A stretch of DNA of 64,000 nt from an uncultured Coriobacteriaceae bacterium. Its GTDB lineage: Bacteria; Actinomycetota; Coriobacteriia; Coriobacteriales; Atopobiaceae. The notes beneath the pieces were generated by a model that did not search any database, had not been told where the DNA came from, and was given only the letters and a program-made list of their open reading frames with translations. This document shows, one piece after another, positions 25,161 through 34,521 of the stretch (positions are counted from its first letter, which is position 1; each line of letters starts with the position of its first letter). The position numbers and the translations under genes are program-made. Location of the stretch: assembly GCA_902786015.1 (NCBI GenBank), contig CADAAU010000014.1:1-64000 (forward strand). The letters are read 5' to 3'.

Positions 25161-25985
25161 ATGAAACTCAAGCAACTTGGCGCTATTTTCTCGGGAGCAC
25201 TTCTCACCGCCTCTTTGGTGGCCTGCGGTGGCGCACAGAACGCCAACAGCGGCTCCACCTCGACAGACTCTTCTGATGCAGCAAGCAAGACGTTCGTCAT
25301 CGCAAGCGACAATGGCTTCGCACCGTTCGAGATTCCCCAGGCCGATGGCTCTATTACCGGCATCGACATGGAGATCTTTGACGCCATCGCCAAGGATCAG
25401 GGCTTCAACTACGAGATGCAGAACGTCGGCTTCAAGATGGCCGTCTCCTCGCTCGAGTCCGGACAGGTCGACGGCGTCATCGCCGGCATGAGTATCACAC
25501 CCGAGCGCCAGGAGAAGTACGACTTCTCCGATCCCTACTATGATTCCACGGTCTGCTGTGCCGTAAAGGCCGACAGCGATGTCAAATCTCTAGATGACCT
25601 CAAGGGAAAGAACGTCGCGTTGAAGGACGGCACCCTGAGCATGGACTGGGCAAACAGCATCAAGGACCAATACGGCTTCCAAGCGAGCGTCTTTGACGAC
25701 TCCCCCACCATGTACACCGAGGTGGGCGGCAATTCCGTAGCCTGCTTCGAGGACACACCTGTAATGGCATACGCCATCAAGCAGTATGCCGACACAAACG
25801 GCAAGGAGGGCATCAACTTCAAGATTATCGACGAGGTTAAGGCCGACAGCCCGTATGCGTCTCAGTATGGCTTCGCCGTGCGCAAGGGAGAGAACTCAGA
25901 GCTTCTAAAGATGTTCAATGAAGGTCTGAAGAACATCAAAGCCAACGGTACCTACGACAAGATCGTTGACTCCTACCTCAAGTAA
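25161..25985 (+). CDS. Polar amino-acid ABC transporter substrate-binding lipoprotein
   Basis: 274 residues. Lipobox LVAC (Cys22), short Ser/Thr linker, then a type-3 solute-binding domain: SDNGFAPFEIPQADGSITGIDMEI, EIMDG-like VDGVIAGMSITPERQEKYDFSDPYYDS. These features fit glutamine, cystine or general polar amino-acid receptors. AGGAGG precedes the ATG. A terminator (26015-26060) separates it from the permease and ATPase genes, so receptor levels may be set independently of, and higher than, the membrane parts. Confidence 0.9.
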   Translation: MKLKQLGAIFSGALLTASLVACGGAQNANSGSTSTDSSDAASKTFVIASDNGFAPFEIPQADGSITGIDMEIFDAIAKDQGFNYEMQNVGFKMAVSSLESGQVDGVIAGMSITPERQEKYDFSDPYYDSTVCCAVKADSDVKSLDDLKGKNVALKDGTLSMDWANSIKDQYGFQASVFDDSPTMYTEVGGNSVACFEDTPVMAYAIKQYADTNGKEGINFKIIDEVKADSPYASQYGFAVRKGENSELLKMFNEGLKNIKANGTYDKIVDSYLK

Positions 25986-26014
25986 CTTATGCCACATCCC
26001 AAATGGGGCAATAC

Positions 26015-26060
26015 CGCCGGAGGATATTGGCCAAAAAGCCGTATCCTCCGGCGCTTTTTC
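26015..26060 (+). terminator. Terminator/attenuator between binding protein and permease genes
   Basis: 12-bp perfect stem CGCCGGAGGATA / TATCCTCCGGCG, 15-base loop, then CTTTTTCTTT. Confidence 0.9.
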
Positions 26061-26175
26061 TTTGAGAATTGTTACCAAGTGTATGCGCCCTTGTAGTTTT
26101 CGAAGCCTAACGTCATTTCTTTCGGTACGATGAATTCTCAGTTTCACATCATCCCACGGCGAAAGAGGACATAGC

Positions 26176-26832
26176 ATGGACTTCTTTGGGCTCCTACAAG
26201 AATCGATGCCAATGCTTTTGCAGGGCTTGGCACTCACGCTAGAGCTTGCGTTCATCTCGCTCGCAATTGCCATGGTGATCGGCATCGTGGCCTCCCTCAT
26301 GGGCATGTCAAAGAACCCCGTGCTCAGGGCCATCAACGCAGCGTTGGTCGCGGTCGTTCGCGGCACGCCGCTTCTGGTTCAGGGATTCTTTATCTACTTT
26401 GGCATCACTGGCCTTCTGAACATCCGCATCTCCGCCTTTATGGCAGGCACGATAGCACTTTCGCTCAATGCGGGTGGCTACCTGTCCGAGATCTTTCGCG
26501 GTGGCATCCAGGCCGTTGACCCTGGTCAGCGCGAGGCGGCCCGCAGCCTTGGTCTTTCTGCACGTCAGACCACATGGCGCATCATTATTCCGCAAGCAGT
26601 AAGAATCTGCATCCCCTCGGTTGTAAACCAGTGGTGCATCACCATCAAAGATACGTCCATCATCTCGGTCCTCGGCCTTGCAGAGCTCACCAAGGCTGGC
26701 CAGATGATCATCTCGCGTACCTATAGGTCCTTTGAGGTGTGGATTATGGTTGGCGTCATGTACTTTGTGGTGATTTGGCTGCTTACCCTCCTTGCCCGTT
26801 TTGTAGAGAAGAAGGTGTCACTCGATGACTAG
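26176..26832 (+). CDS. Polar amino-acid ABC transporter permease
   Basis: 218 residues, five or so membrane helices. HisM/GlnP family: N-terminal [22 protein letters not shown], and the EAA loop [24 protein letters not shown] that docks on the ATPase. Forms the channel for the receptor encoded upstream. It overlaps the ATPase gene by 8 bases. AAAGAGGAC precedes the ATG. Confidence 0.93.
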   Translation: MDFFGLLQESMPMLLQGLALTLELAFISLAIAMVIGIVASLMGMSKNPVLRAINAALVAVVRGTPLLVQGFFIYFGITGLLNIRISAFMAGTIALSLNAGGYLSEIFRGGIQAVDPGQREAARSLGLSARQTTWRIIIPQAVRICIPSVVNQWCITIKDTSIISVLGLAELTKAGQMIISRTYRSFEVWIMVGVMYFVVIWLLTLLARFVEKKVSLDD

Positions 26833-27574
26833 CTCCCCAGACGTCAAGGTCGAGATTCGCGGCCTTCACAAGTCCTTTGGCAACAACGAAGTTCTGCGCG
26901 GCATCGACTGCGTCATACACACCGGCGAAGTGGTCTGTGTCATCGGACCGTCGGGATCGGGCAAGTCAACGTTCCTGCGTTGCATCAATTGCCTGGAGGA
27001 ACCGACTGCCGGCACCGTCAAGGTCGACGGCAACAATATGGACGAGAATGCAAAGAATATCGACGAGCTGCGCGAAGACGTTGGCATGGTGTTCCAGCAC
27101 TTCAACCTCTTCCCGCACCTCAGCGTGATGGAAAACCTTACCATTGCACCGGTTCTGCGCAAAAAGATGACCGAGGATGAGGCAAAGCGCGTGGGCATGG
27201 AACTCCTTGAGCGCGTGGGACTCGCAGACAAGGCGGACGCCAAGCCCAACAGCTTGAGCGGTGGCCAGAAGCAGCGCGTTGCCATTGCGCGCGCCCTCGC
27301 CATGAAGCCGGGACTCATGCTATTTGACGAACCCACCAGCGCACTCGACCCCGAGATGGTTGGCGAGGTTCTTGACGTCATGCGTCAGCTTGCCAAGGAG
27401 GGCATGACCATGGTCGTCGTCACTCACGAGATGGGCTTCGCACGGCAGGTATCCGACCGCGTGCTCTTTATTGACCAAGGCGTCATCGCCGAGGACGGCA
27501 CGCCGTCGGACGTCTTTGATCACCCCAAACACGAGCGCACGAAGTCCTTCCTCAACAAGGTCCTCGAAGCGTAA
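26825..27574 (+). CDS. Polar amino-acid ABC transporter ATP-binding protein
   Basis: 249 residues, GlnQ type: Walker [18 protein letters not shown], Walker [18 protein letters not shown]. It ends at the usual family length, unlike the paralogue at 12840-13925 with its C-terminal extension, which makes it a good in-window reference. Last gene of this transport operon; no T-rich terminator is evident, the repeat-rich region 27590-27800 follows. Confidence 0.93.
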   Translation: MTSSPDVKVEIRGLHKSFGNNEVLRGIDCVIHTGEVVCVIGPSGSGKSTFLRCINCLEEPTAGTVKVDGNNMDENAKNIDELREDVGMVFQHFNLFPHLSVMENLTIAPVLRKKMTEDEAKRVGMELLERVGLADKADAKPNSLSGGQKQRVAIARALAMKPGLMLFDEPTSALDPEMVGEVLDVMRQLAKEGMTMVVVTHEMGFARQVSDRVLFIDQGVIAEDGTPSDVFDHPKHERTKSFLNKVLEA

Positions 27575-27652
27575 AAAACGACTCTAAGACACAATTGTGC
27601 ACAATTCGCACAACAGGCCACTTCATCCTGCTGTTTTGCAGTTCGACCAGAA

Positions 27653-27797
27653 AGTTGTGCACACTAGATAAAATATCCAGTGTGCACAACTCGCATCCGA
27701 GCCACGATAACCGCAGGTAAACGGTTGGCGGGCAGGAAGTTGTGCACACTCAGCATGCAGATTTCTGCACCTCGCCTGAGTTTCTGGCGAAAAAACC
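27653..27797. repeat. Inverted-repeat element, copy 1 (72-bp core plus ~45 bp)
   Basis: The 72-bp core 27679-27750 is bounded by AGTGTGCACAACT and its complement AGTTGTGCACACT. A second such pair lies just outside (27653-27665 with 27679-27691). About 89 percent of the core (64 of 72 by hand) matches copy 2 at 29865-29936, and AGTTTCTGGCGAAAA stands exactly 100 bases from the core start in both. It lies just past the stop codon of the minus-strand gene at 27810. Confidence 0.88.
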
Positions 27798-27809
27798 GCG
27801 GCGTTTGCC

Positions 27810-28814
27810 TTACTGGGTGCCCTCCCTAAACACCAGCCAGTTGTGGGATAGCTGCCACGGCATTCCTATGATCGTCTGGGGCTGCCCGTCGGCGTCACGA
27901 TACCAGGAGTAGTTCCATCCGCTTCCCATATCGCTGTAGATCGCGTCGGTCACCCCGAACTCCCGGAGCTTCTGCACGAAATCATCGAAGTGCGTAAGGG
28001 TGCACGAGTCGATAATGCACGCCCGCTCGTCCAGGATGGCCAGCACGCGGTAGCATCGGAACTCGTGTGTCCTGAAGCTGCCCCGTTCGCCGTCCTTGAG
28101 CACGACGAAAGATTGATAGCCCAGACCTCCCCTTTCTGCTGCCTCGCGCACAGCGCCTTCCGCTTCGTCCACGTCCCATATGTGCGCGACGCCGTCCACG
28201 TAAGTGAAAGCCCCAAGGCCGCTCTGGGGAGCACCGCGCTCCAGACGGCCATTCGAGGTGTGCCAGCCCACGATGTTGTCCTCATTGAAGCTCAACTGAT
28301 ATGTCGATTGGAAAGCCCCGGCTACACACATCAGGATACTCTTGTCGTCGCGCGAGGGTCTCTTTTCGGTGATGTAGTCCAGGCGATCGTAGTCCGCGTA
28401 GTAGATATATAGGTCGTCCGTCTGGAGAATCGTCACGTCCTTTTGGACGTCAGCCACAGCCTGCCGTATCTGCTCTGGCGAGGTCACCGTGGCATCCGCC
28501 GTCAGGACGTTGTGGTACTCGCCTGACAGCGTGAACAGGCTCAGAAACAGCATCGGGAACACCATGAGGGAGTTCAGCATGAAGAGCAGGTGTGGCACCA
28601 CCTTCCGAAAGTGTCCTTCCACAGACCGCTTCTCGTCCACATGCATGTGGTAGACGATGCCAAGGAAGCTTATCACTGCGTTTAGCAACACCGCGTAGTA
28701 CGGCCAGTCCAATCCGTCGAATATGTAGATGGTGCAGATGTTGAAGATGGAAAGAAGCGCGCAGAAGATGAACCACAGCGCCGCAAATCGGTGTCGTGCC
28801 CCTTGCCGTACCAT
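27810..28814 (-). CDS. Membrane-anchored protein with NAGPA/phosphodiester-glycosidase-like domain (tentative)
   Basis: About 334 residues. N-terminal part has three or so membrane helices (~8-30, 38-58, 75-100); the rest (~130-330) is extracytoplasmic by inference. It shows GAFQSTYQLSFNEDNIVG, RTHEFRCYRVLAILDE and DDFVQKLREFGVTDAIYSDMGSGWNY, which recalls phosphodiester glycosidases (NAGPA-like), where a terminal line reads ...GAxxAxxLDGGGS; here the glycines are only partly kept. ATG at 28814 has GGAGGAG upstream. It is coupled to the membrane protein gene at 28820. Function unproven; the annotation is tentative. Confidence 0.6.
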   Translation of the reverse strand: MVRQGARHRFAALWFIFCALLSIFNICTIYIFDGLDWPYYAVLLNAVISFLGIVYHMHVDEKRSVEGHFRKVVPHLLFMLNSLMVFPMLFLSLFTLSGEYHNVLTADATVTSPEQIRQAVADVQKDVTILQTDDLYIYYADYDRLDYITEKRPSRDDKSILMCVAGAFQSTYQLSFNEDNIVGWHTSNGRLERGAPQSGLGAFTYVDGVAHIWDVDEAEGAVREAAERGGLGYQSFVVLKDGERGSFRTHEFRCYRVLAILDERACIIDSCTLTHFDDFVQKLREFGVTDAIYSDMGSGWNYSWYRDADGQPQTIIGMPWQLSHNWLVFREGTQ

Positions 28815-28819
28815 GCCTC

Positions 28820-29464
28820 TCACTCCTCCGTCAGTTCCGGCGAGTCAATCAGCAGGATCAACTCGGCGCACATGATAAGAATAAAGCTGATCAGCTCGTC
28901 GAGGTGCGTAGCCCAAACGTATATGATGTATCCTAGACCGAAGCGCAGCGTGGGGGCGATGGTCAGCTGCACGACCAGCAGAGCCAGCAGGAACAGAATC
29001 GCGGCGCGATTGACGAACAGGCGTGTCGCCCCCCGTCGGCGCGCGACATGGATAACGAAATGGTCGAAGCAGACCAGAGACTCCACGAACAAGACCATCT
29101 GCTCGACAGCTAAAAAGATGAAGCCCTGCAGTCCCGTGGTTATGTAGACCTCGGAGTCCATCTCTACAAGTTCGTACAAGGCATATTCAGATTGGGCGCA
29201 CAGCATGCAGAACAGCAGACCAACCGTTGCCCCCTGCATGAGCAGGAGCTCGTGTTTTCGTATGGAGTACAGGAGGGTAGCGACCAGGAGGAATCGTAGC
29301 ATCCCGTTATAGAAGCTTGCCAAGTCCATCATGTCGCTACTGAAACCGAGAAATAGCATGATCGGCAACAACAGCAGCACCAAAGCCGCCGAAATTGTGG
29401 CGGTTCGTTCACTCAGAAAGAACTGTCGGTACCAGCCGATCAAGCTGAACTTTCGTTTTCCCAT
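28820..29464 (-). CDS. Multi-spanning membrane protein of unknown function
   Basis: About 214 residues with five to six predicted helices and a basic N-terminus (MGKRKFSLIGWYRQFFLSERT). No family recognised. Its stop overlaps the upstream region of the next gene (GGAGGAGTGA serves as both its end and that gene's ribosome-binding site), so the two proteins are made together and may form one complex. Upstream lies the tandem 63-bp repeat array. ATG at 29464 is preferred over GTG two codons earlier. Confidence 0.6.
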   Translation of the reverse strand: MGKRKFSLIGWYRQFFLSERTATISAALVLLLLPIMLFLGFSSDMMDLASFYNGMLRFLLVATLLYSIRKHELLLMQGATVGLLFCMLCAQSEYALYELVEMDSEVYITTGLQGFIFLAVEQMVLFVESLVCFDHFVIHVARRRGATRLFVNRAAILFLLALLVVQLTIAPTLRFGLGYIIYVWATHLDELISFILIMCAELILLIDSPELTEE

Positions 29465-29578
29465 CTGCACATCCCTTTTCGCCGCACTTGCACCTCATTT
29501 TTGCATGATAATACCGCACAAGCTATTGTTAGTGGAGCGTGGAACATAGCAAGAGACGAGTTTTCGTTCAATCCCTGC

Positions 29579-29775
29579 GGTACGCATTTGCGTACCAGTT
29601 TGCAACCGCTACGCAGGAACAGAGGTTTGCGGGGTGCGAATCATCCGCTTTTGCGTAGCCGTTGCGAATCACTACGCAAAGACGGAGGCTTAGGGGTCGC
29701 TAATCGTCCGAATTTGCGTAGCACTTGGCAACCACTACGCAGGATAGGAGTCTTATGGTACGCATGACAGAAAGA
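29579..29775. repeat. Three tandem 63-bp hairpin repeats
   Basis: Units 29587-29649, 29650-29712 and 29713-29775. Each starts TTTGCGTA and has CTACGCA about 22-24 bases on, so each can fold (for example TTTGCGTA with TACGCAAA in unit 2). A perfect palindrome GGTACGCATTTGCGTACC (29579-29596) opens the array. They fill most of the 523-base gap between the divergent-side start at 29464 and the bile salt hydrolase stop at 29988. No ORF is credible here. Confidence 0.85.
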
Positions 29776-29864
29776 ATGATGCAGTATTGTTTGCGGCATC
29801 GAGGGATGATTTCCACGGGTTGTTCAGATATAACTCCTGAACGCGTATCAGACAAGAAGACGCG

Positions 29865-29983
29865 AGTGTGCACAACTCGCGTCCGCGCCACGATAACCGC
29901 AGTTAAGCGGTGGGCGGGCTGCGAGTTGTGCACACTAAGTCAGCGGTTTGCCGCGCCTTGTCCAAGTTTCTGGCGAAAAGAGC
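29865..29983. repeat. Inverted-repeat element, copy 2
   Basis: 72-bp core 29865-29936 bounded by AGTGTGCACAACT and AGTTGTGCACACT, extended here to 16-bp arms (ending CTCGC / GCGAG), with an inner hairpin CCGCAGTTAAGCGG. The extension carrying AGTTTCTGGCGAAAA begins 100 bases from the core start as in copy 1. It ends a few bases before the stop codon of the bile salt hydrolase gene. Confidence 0.88.
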
Positions 29984-29987
29984 CGTG

Positions 29988-30938
29988 TTACGCTACCTCC
30001 ACGAGCTCGCTTCCCGTGGCATCGTAGTCTGCAAGCGCCACGCTCTTGATCGCGGGGTCGTCGTAGGTGTTGTAGTAGTACGTGTTCGTCTGTGTCGACA
30101 CTCCGCCCGTGTACACGGTAATCTCAAATGCCCCGTCGCCCATCTTTGCGGCACCGTCAACCATGGCTACGGCGCCAAGCGTGTGGAAGAGCCTCGAGAC
30201 GTTCTGTTCCTCCGTATCTTTGACGGGATAAAACGCGTTGTGGTACGCAACCCGCACGAAGCGCGACGGCGAATAGCAATCGCCCGGAATTCCGCGCATG
30301 CCACTACCCGAACCATACGCGCTCAGCTCGGCACTCCCCCATTCCACGGGAGAAACGACCTCGGGATTGCACGAGATGTAGCTCCGCACGTTCTCGGCGT
30401 GATAGGCAAACGTCGGCTGATTGGTGAGCACGTCGAATCCGTCATGATACACATGCATCCCATCGGCCATGTACTCCACCACGATACTACGCTGCGCATC
30501 GCCAATTATCCAGTGCAACAGCGAGCACGGATACTGCTCGTTGATGGGCTTGTTGACAATAGCGGTGTTCTGGAGCGCCTCTTCGACCTCATCGACAGTC
30601 GTGAAGTTTGCCACGACCCACAGGGGAAATTCCCATGCGCACACGTTCGTCTTGCCTTCGATGGCCTCCTCCTCATATTGGGCATACCCCGGAAAGTTGA
30701 GGCCGGCCACAGCCAGCCCTGCATCATTGGCGCAGTCGAAGTACAAGGGCGTGTTCTCTGCCACGATGCCCATGCCGTATACGGGCCTCTGAATCTTTGT
30801 AACGGCGCCAAAGGGCGAGTTTGGCACCCAGCCAGTTGGCGTGATAACCACACGCTGGCCATAGCCGCAGCTCCAATCAAGGTTTCGTCCAAAGAACATG
30901 TTGCCCTTGCTATCGGTAAAGCGAATGCCAGTACACAT
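29988..30938 (-). CDS. Choloylglycine hydrolase family (bile salt hydrolase / penicillin V acylase)
   Basis: 316 residues, usual family length. All expected catalytic residues are present: Cys2 (N-terminal nucleophile after Met removal), Arg18 and Asp21 in GRNLDW, Asn81 in GLNFPGYA, Asn173 in LTNQP and Arg226 in SPSRF. The GLNFPGYAQY segment and these positions agree with bile salt hydrolases, which cut glycine or taurine from conjugated bile acids; a penicillin acylase cannot be excluded. AAGGAGG precedes the ATG. It is monocistronic, with no bile-acid transporter nearby. It suggests life in the gut. Confidence 0.9.
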   Translation of the reverse strand: MCTGIRFTDSKGNMFFGRNLDWSCGYGQRVVITPTGWVPNSPFGAVTKIQRPVYGMGIVAENTPLYFDCANDAGLAVAGLNFPGYAQYEEEAIEGKTNVCAWEFPLWVVANFTTVDEVEEALQNTAIVNKPINEQYPCSLLHWIIGDAQRSIVVEYMADGMHVYHDGFDVLTNQPTFAYHAENVRSYISCNPEVVSPVEWGSAELSAYGSGSGMRGIPGDCYSPSRFVRVAYHNAFYPVKDTEEQNVSRLFHTLGAVAMVDGAAKMGDGAFEITVYTGGVSTQTNTYYYNTYDDPAIKSVALADYDATGSELVEVA

Positions 30939-31050
30939 GAAACCCTCCTTGTTTGAGTGCCAGACGAACGCAGTATCAAAGATATCACGTATATTTCAGC
31001 GTTCTCAACACTTATTCAGCCGGAGACCCAGATTCCACCATGTACGGCTG

Positions 31051-32274
31051 TCACTTCGTGTAGTCTTCTTTGGTTGCAAAACCAGCTACATAGTACGTCC
31101 GGTCGAGTGAGGCTAAGTCTGCAAGGCTGCTGAACCGATAGGCAAGGTCATTCCTAAAGTCGCTCGACCTACACGAGAATGCCTGCGTCTCATGCGGTCC
31201 AACCATCACAAAGGTGGACACGTCACCCATGAGCGCATCACCATTGGCGTTATATGACTCCCACCTTACACTGTGTATGGTCAGCGTGTTATCAGATGCG
31301 TTTTCTACCTCGAGGACAAGCTCCTTGCTGTTCGCAGAAGCCTCCCGAAGCTTGGCGCTCTTCGTCAGGGGCATCTCACTCGAAATCGGCTCCTTGACCT
31401 TCACGACATACGATGCCTTGTCAAGATCCGCAGTGTTGTCACCCATCAACAATGACATAGTACCTGGTTCGATGGATTCCGACCAATCCGTCCAAACCTC
31501 GGACTTATTGCCGTCCGTCGACTCAAAGGTAAATACGGCCTCAACCGAAACGACCGAATCGCTGTTGTTTGTTACCGCGACACAACACGCCTGGTCGCTT
31601 GCATTAAAGGTTTCAAAGGCGCCCTTAAATTCGTCCCCTATCTTTTTGATACTGTGCTCGGCGCGAGGCGTCGCCTTTGCCCAAATGGCATACAGGGTCT
31701 TTGAGTCCCAGAACTTCCTCTTGTCCCCAACGCTATAAGTCGTACCGTCTTCAATCTTTGGTGCTCCACACCAACCTGCAAAGAAGTACCCCTTGCGATT
31801 GAACTCGCACCCAGGTATCGAGAATTCCTCGCCGCTCGGAATCTCCTTTCCAAAGACCGACTTTTCGTCATCGCCGTTCCCATCAAACGTTACAGTGACG
31901 TACTTCGTCTTCTTTGTATCTTGTTCTTGTTTGACCGGCTCACTCGTGTTGTTCGGCACCCCCATCATGATGAATGCCCCAATCGCCACGCACGCAATCG
32001 CAGCGACGACTGCAATAACAAGTGCCTTTGAGTTCGAAGGCGGCTTCGCTTGGGGAGCGTTGACGACCGCTTTCGGCACATCATCACGTGGCTTGTCCGA
32101 TTCGTCTGGCTCCTTGCCGCCAGTCTCGCCTTCGCTTATGGACCGCCGATACTCCGCGTATGAGACAACGCCGTGCTTTACGACCGTCTGCTCAGCCTCA
32201 TCTATGCGGGCACCGCAAGAGGGGCAGAAGCGTGCGTCTGGCTTCAGCTCGGCACCACATTCTTTACACTTCAT
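31051..32274 (-). CDS. Zinc-ribbon, single-TM surface protein with InlB-type repeat
   Basis: 407 residues. N-terminal zinc ribbon with Cys3, Cys6, Cys17 and Cys20 (CKECG ... FCPSCG) in the cytoplasm, a hydrophilic stretch, one membrane helix (~83-105), then an outer part. The region YVTVTFDGNGDDEKS ... GYFFAGWCGA ... LYAIWAKA is an InlB B-repeat/Listeria-Bacteroides repeat (PF09479). The last ~200 residues form beta-rich domains of unknown type. Such proteins are frequent in Coriobacteriia and probably act at the surface. Monocistronic and divergent from the LTA-synthase-like gene. Confidence 0.75.
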   Translation of the reverse strand: MKCKECGAELKPDARFCPSCGARIDEAEQTVVKHGVVSYAEYRRSISEGETGGKEPDESDKPRDDVPKAVVNAPQAKPPSNSKALVIAVVAAIACVAIGAFIMMGVPNNTSEPVKQEQDTKKTKYVTVTFDGNGDDEKSVFGKEIPSGEEFSIPGCEFNRKGYFFAGWCGAPKIEDGTTYSVGDKRKFWDSKTLYAIWAKATPRAEHSIKKIGDEFKGAFETFNASDQACCVAVTNNSDSVVSVEAVFTFESTDGNKSEVWTDWSESIEPGTMSLLMGDNTADLDKASYVVKVKEPISSEMPLTKSAKLREASANSKELVLEVENASDNTLTIHSVRWESYNANGDALMGDVSTFVMVGPHETQAFSCRSSDFRNDLAYRFSSLADLASLDRTYYVAGFATKEDYTK

Positions 32275-32427
32275 AGCACGCCCTTCTCCTTATAGCCCGT
32301 CACGACAAAGCACATGCTCTATTAATTTGTAGCATTAGTAGCCGATGGCTTCCATGCCAACCCTCCTAGTGGAGTATAGTTTGAGGATGGAATGACTTTT
32401 ATTTTTAATCTTTGATGGAGGACCCTC

Positions 32428-34497
32428 ATGGGAGACGTCCGCTTTGACACGGTTTCCTACGGCCCACGCGCCTGCGCCCTAATTCCGGCTCTCTTCCTCT
32501 CTGCCCTTGTGGCGTATCTTGTATGCAGCGGTGCCGCATCTCACACAGGCAACGGACGATCCAAGCTGGCGACCGTTGCTTGGATTGCCCCCCATATGTT
32601 GCTCCTCGCTGCCGCCACGGTTTGGTATGTGCTCGGCATCGGCACCTCGAACGTCATTTCCCTTGTCGCGTTCTGTGGCGTCGCACTCGCCTCTGGATGC
32701 CTGTCGTTACGCAAGACCGACCAGCTGCCTCCTGTTGCTCTCCTGCTTGCCGTCATCGTCGCATGTGGCGTGTTTGCGCTCGAGTTCAGCTACAACAGCA
32801 AATGGACGACCATAGGCCCACAATTCTGGGCCGTAGAAGGACTGTTGGTCGGCGGACTCCTTTGCGGTCTCTGGTTCCTGAACAGACGACGCGGTATAGG
32901 TCCCGCCATCGGCCTTGCTGCCCTCACAATAATCGGCATCATCCAACACTACGTACTGGAATTCCGAGGCACGGCCGTTCTTCCCTCCGACATCCTCGCC
33001 ATGGGGACCGCACTCTCGGTGAGCGGAGGCTACACGTATGACCTTTCCGACGGAATGCTCAGGGGTTTCTCTGCATTCGTGCTTGGCATAAGTTGCTGCT
33101 CCCTTTTGTGGCGGCCCTCCGCCAAGAGCAAGCCTGCCGTCAATCTGGCATGCGGCGCGGGATGCCTCGCCTTCGTTTGCGCCCTCGCGCTGATTCCAAA
33201 CTACGCAACCGTCTTTGGAGCCCAGCTCGATTACTGGTGGTCCAAGGATTGGTACGAACGACAGGGATTCCTCCCCTCCTTTATCTTTGCGTACCAAGAC
33301 CTCGCAATCCACGAACCAGAAGGCTATACAGAGCAGAGGGCCGTCGAGGTCCAAGACGCCCTCGCGAACTTGCACCGCAACAGTCCCGCAACCCAAAAAC
33401 GCCGGCCAACTATACAGGCGCAGTTCAAAGAACGGGAGCCAAACATCATCGTCATCCAGAACGAGACGTTCTGTGACCTTTCGGTTCTGGACAAACTGCA
33501 AAATGACTATCGCGGACCGGAGTTTTGGAACTGCGGCCTCGCTGACGCCCTCGCACGGGGCAAGCTGGCCGTTTCGGTCTTTGGGGGCGGCACCTGCAAC
33601 ACCGAGTTCGAGTTCCTTACCGGCAACTCGTTGGCCTTCTTGGGGACGAGCAAGTACCCCTTTACCATGTATGACTGCTCGATATCGGCCAGCCTACCCC
33701 GCCAGCTCAAGGAGCAGGGATACAAATCCATAGGCATGCATCCCAACGTCGCATCAAACTGGAATCGCAACCGCGCCTACGAACAGCTGGGATTTGACGA
33801 GTTCCTGGACGAGGATGCCTTTGCGGGCGCGGAGACGTACCACACGCATGTGTCGGACTGGGCAACCTACGACAGGGCACTCTCGCTCTGTGAGTCCAAC
33901 GACGGGCCTGTCTTCGTCTTTGACGTGACCATGCAAAACCACAGCGGCTACGACACGGGCAGCATTCCCACTGACGAAATCCGAAACTACCGCATCGAGG
34001 GGCTTGGCGATGAGGACGCCTTTAAGTTGAACGAGTTCCTCGCCTGCATTGACGAATCGGACCGAGCGTTCGAACGACTTCTTACCAAGCTTAGGTCGTT
34101 TGACGAGCCCACGATAGTGGTCATGTACGGGGACCATCATCCTTGGATGTCGGCCGACATCAACGACCTCCTCTTCCCCAACGAGGACGCGCTCGTGCAT
34201 GCGGAGCGAATCCACAATACGGACTACGTCATGTGGGCAAATTACGAGCTCGCAGCCGACATTGACGCGGAATCGGACGGAGGCGACACGAGCTCAGACT
34301 ATTTGGCTGCCATGATGCTCGATGCCATAGGCGCGCCGACCACCGACTTCCAAGACGCGCAATTAGGCGCGCGCCAGACGGTTCGGGCGGTCAACGCAAG
34401 TGGGTATTTGGATAATGCCGGTACATGGCACGAGCTTGGCGACCAAACGAACGACCTCAGCCTCATCGAATACCTCAACTTTGGATCAAAGGTCTAG
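32428..34497 (+). CDS. LTA-synthase-family membrane sulfatase-like protein
   Basis: 689 residues. Seven or so N-terminal helices (to ~250), then an extracellular alkaline-phosphatase-fold domain. Metal and catalytic motifs are seen: QNETFCDLS, GGGTCNTEFEFLTG (the Thr nucleophile region), MHPNVASNWNRNRAYEQLGF and GDHHPW. Family members transfer glycerol-phosphate or other phospho-alcohols to make or decorate cell-surface polymers. GATGGAGG precedes the ATG. Its 3' end meets the convergent gene 24 bases on. Confidence 0.85.
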   Translation: MGDVRFDTVSYGPRACALIPALFLSALVAYLVCSGAASHTGNGRSKLATVAWIAPHMLLLAAATVWYVLGIGTSNVISLVAFCGVALASGCLSLRKTDQLPPVALLLAVIVACGVFALEFSYNSKWTTIGPQFWAVEGLLVGGLLCGLWFLNRRRGIGPAIGLAALTIIGIIQHYVLEFRGTAVLPSDILAMGTALSVSGGYTYDLSDGMLRGFSAFVLGISCCSLLWRPSAKSKPAVNLACGAGCLAFVCALALIPNYATVFGAQLDYWWSKDWYERQGFLPSFIFAYQDLAIHEPEGYTEQRAVEVQDALANLHRNSPATQKRRPTIQAQFKEREPNIIVIQNETFCDLSVLDKLQNDYRGPEFWNCGLADALARGKLAVSVFGGGTCNTEFEFLTGNSLAFLGTSKYPFTMYDCSISASLPRQLKEQGYKSIGMHPNVASNWNRNRAYEQLGFDEFLDEDAFAGAETYHTHVSDWATYDRALSLCESNDGPVFVFDVTMQNHSGYDTGSIPTDEIRNYRIEGLGDEDAFKLNEFLACIDESDRAFERLLTKLRSFDEPTIVVMYGDHHPWMSADINDLLFPNEDALVHAERIHNTDYVMWANYELAADIDAESDGGDTSSDYLAAMMLDAIGAPTTDFQDAQLGARQTVRAVNASGYLDNAGTWHELGDQTNDLSLIEYLNFGSKV

Positions 34498-34521
34498 GGA
34501 CCAGCAGAGTAATACGCCTAG

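Noticed and set aside
29579..29775. Possible CRISPR array
   Set aside because: Repeats are adjacent 63-bp units without unique spacers of regular size, only three copies, and no cas genes.
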